Below are positions 62,990 through 64,000 of a stretch of DNA of 64,000 nucleotides, piece by piece. Both the position numbers and the translations under genes were made by a program. Source of the DNA: Nocardia nova (GTDB taxonomy: Bacteria > Actinomycetota > Actinomycetes > Mycobacteriales > Mycobacteriaceae); contig NZ_PSZE01000005.1 of assembly GCF_002933465.1 (NCBI RefSeq), positions 248,001 through 312,000 on the forward strand. Reading direction: 5' to 3'. The stretch's first letter is position 1, and the number at the start of each line of letters is the position of its first letter. The notes under the pieces are model-generated. The model did no database searches. It had not been told where the DNA came from and was given only the letters and a program-made list of their open reading frames with translations.

Positions 62990-64000
62990 TTACCGCGCGC
63001 GAGACCGTCGCGCGGCGTAGATCGCCGCACCGAGCGCCAGCACGACCGCTCCCGAGACCACCGATGTGAGCGGGAGGGTGCAGGCCAGCACCGCGCAGCC
63101 GGCGGCGCCGACCACCGGAACCACACGCGGCGGTCTGCCTTCGGCCGGGGTCAGCGTCCAGGCCGAGGCGTTCGCGACGGCGTAGTAGCCGAGCACCGCG
63201 AAGGACGAGAACCCGATCGCGCCGCGGATATCGGCGGTCGCGGCGATCACCGCCACCACCGCGCCGACGACCAGTTCGGCTCGATGCGGGACGGCGAAAC
63301 GCGGATGCACCGCGGCCAGCCGATGCGGCAGATGCCGATCCCGGGCCATGGCGAAGGTGGTGCGCGAGACCCCGAGGATCAATGCCAGCAGTGAGCCGAG
63401 CGCGGCGACGGCCGCCCCGGCGCGCACCACGGGCACCAGCTCGGGCCGGCCCGCCGCGCGCACCGTATCGGCCAGCGGCGCTGTGGCCGAGGCCAATTCG
63501 TGCGGGCCGAGCACCAGCAGCGCCGCGACGGCGACCACCGCGTAGACGACCAGGGTGATGCCCAGAGCCAGCGGGATCGCACGCGGGATGATGCGGGCGG
63601 GGTCACGGACCTCCGCACCGAGAGTGGCGATGCGGGCGTAGCCGGCGAAGGCGAAGAACAACAACCCGGCGGCCTGCAGAATCCCGCGCACCGATGTGTC
63701 GGATCCGATCGCCAACCGGCCGACGTCGGCGGCGGAGCCGGCCCAGGCCGCGACGACGACCGCGGCCAGGACGGCCAGCACGACCGCGACGACGATCCGG
63801 GTGAGCAGCGCCGACTTCTGCACGCCCCGATAGTTCACCGCGGTGAGCGCGACCACCGCCCCGACGGCCACCGCGTGCGCATGATCGGGCCAGGCGTAGG
63901 CACCGACCGTGAGTGCCATCGCCGCGCACGAGGCGGTCTTACCGACGACGAAGCCCCAGCCGGCGAGATACCCCCAGAACTCCCCCAGGCGTTCCCGGCC
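62990..64000 (-). CDS. APC superfamily amino acid permease (5' end cut by window edge)
   Basis: The frame ends at TAA 62990 and is open to the right edge. At least 336 codons are visible, beginning RERLGEFWGYLAGWGFVVGK with TASCAAMALTVGAYAW after it. FWGYLAGWGFVVGK is the helix 3 signature of APC permeases, and eight or nine hydrophobic helices follow. FAFAGYARIATLGAEV near the middle corresponds to the conserved helix 6 region (GFxxIxxxAEE). Without the N-terminus the substrate cannot be suggested. It is convergent with the nitroreductase. Confidence 0.88.
   Translation of the reverse strand, partial: GRERLGEFWGYLAGWGFVVGKTASCAAMALTVGAYAWPDHAHAVAVGAVVALTAVNYRGVQKSALLTRIVVAVVLAVLAAVVVAAWAGSAADVGRLAIGSDTSVRGILQAAGLLFFAFAGYARIATLGAEVRDPARIIPRAIPLALGITLVVYAVVAVAALLVLGPHELASATAPLADTVRAAGRPELVPVVRAGAAVAALGSLLALILGVSRTTFAMARDRHLPHRLAAVHPRFAVPHRAELVVGAVVAVIAATADIRGAIGFSSFAVLGYYAVANASAWTLTPAEGRPPRVVPVVGAAGCAVLACTLPLTSVVSGAVVLALGAAIYAARRSRAR

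Noticed and set aside
1..64000. tRNA, rRNA, transposase, integrase or attachment sites
   Set aside because: None seen by eye on either strand; no cloverleaf-like sequence or transposase motif stood out.

Overview
The window is about 70% G+C, almost entirely coding, and carries genes typical of mycolic-acid actinomycetes: a DUF3558-type lipoprotein, an F420-type LLM oxidoreductase, a SigB/SigF-family sigma factor, an ANTAR regulator, SARP and TetR regulators, a wax ester/diacylglycerol acyltransferase and many SDR enzymes. A Nocardia or close relative is the most economical reading, but I have no marker gene that fixes the genus. I see no rRNA, tRNA, insertion sequence, phage gene or CRISPR array.

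Left third (1 to about 33 kb): ordinary accessory metabolism and regulation in short, often divergent units. In order: a truncated FAD-linked oxidase, SDRs, a thiamine-diphosphate oxidase, TetR and MerR regulators, a Baeyer-Villiger-type monooxygenase with a diiron protein, a SARP regulator, a duplicated DUF1003 membrane protein with an in-frame 24-bp tandem repeat, a lycopene cyclase, a PP2C phosphatase, a TetR/quinone-oxidoreductase pair around a perfect palindrome, a Nudix enzyme, an M3 peptidase, a lipoprotein locus, an LLM oxidoreductase and a sigma factor. This part has several decayed genes: a cytochrome P450 in at least four frame pieces, a TetR tail, an SDR remnant, a frameshifted small-protein gene, and a reading frame that looks like a hydrolase joined to an SDR tail with the catalytic serine lost. 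A frameshifted cation antiporter tail lies at 36.2 kb.

Right part (about 37.6 to 63 kb): a dense island whose genes match, family by family, the dormancy (DosR/DevR) regulon of Mycobacterium tuberculosis. It holds a phosphoribosyltransferase-hydrolase fusion (Rv0571c type), a kinase-like/AAA fusion (Rv2004c type), PfkB (Rv2029c type), a WS/DGAT (Tgs1 type), a tandem universal stress protein, a CBS-BON protein, a site-2 protease with CBS domains (Rv2625c type), a phosphoribosyltransferase-erythromycin esterase fusion (Rv2030c type), a PEP synthase-type enzyme and an Acg-type nitroreductase. Palindromes of the form GGGAC-N4-GNCCC, the known DosR core, lie in most of the promoter gaps here, with perfect copies before the CBS-BON gene, the protease and the nitroreductase. 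The sensor and regulator themselves are not in the window.

Embedded in this island on the minus strand is a stepwise unit I do not recognise as a described system: a 30-residue methionine-rich micropeptide, a SHOCT membrane protein and glutamine-dependent NAD synthase, then a tightly overlapping six-gene operon of acetyl-CoA-synthetase-like ligase, E1 alpha, E1 beta, a lipoyl E2 with two peripheral-subunit-binding domains, an acyl-carrier-like protein and a PRPP synthetase. Together with the two phosphoribosyltransferase fusions and the PEP synthase this suggests, by inference, a low-oxygen programme joining acyl activation, NAD(H) and PRPP supply and storage-lipid synthesis.
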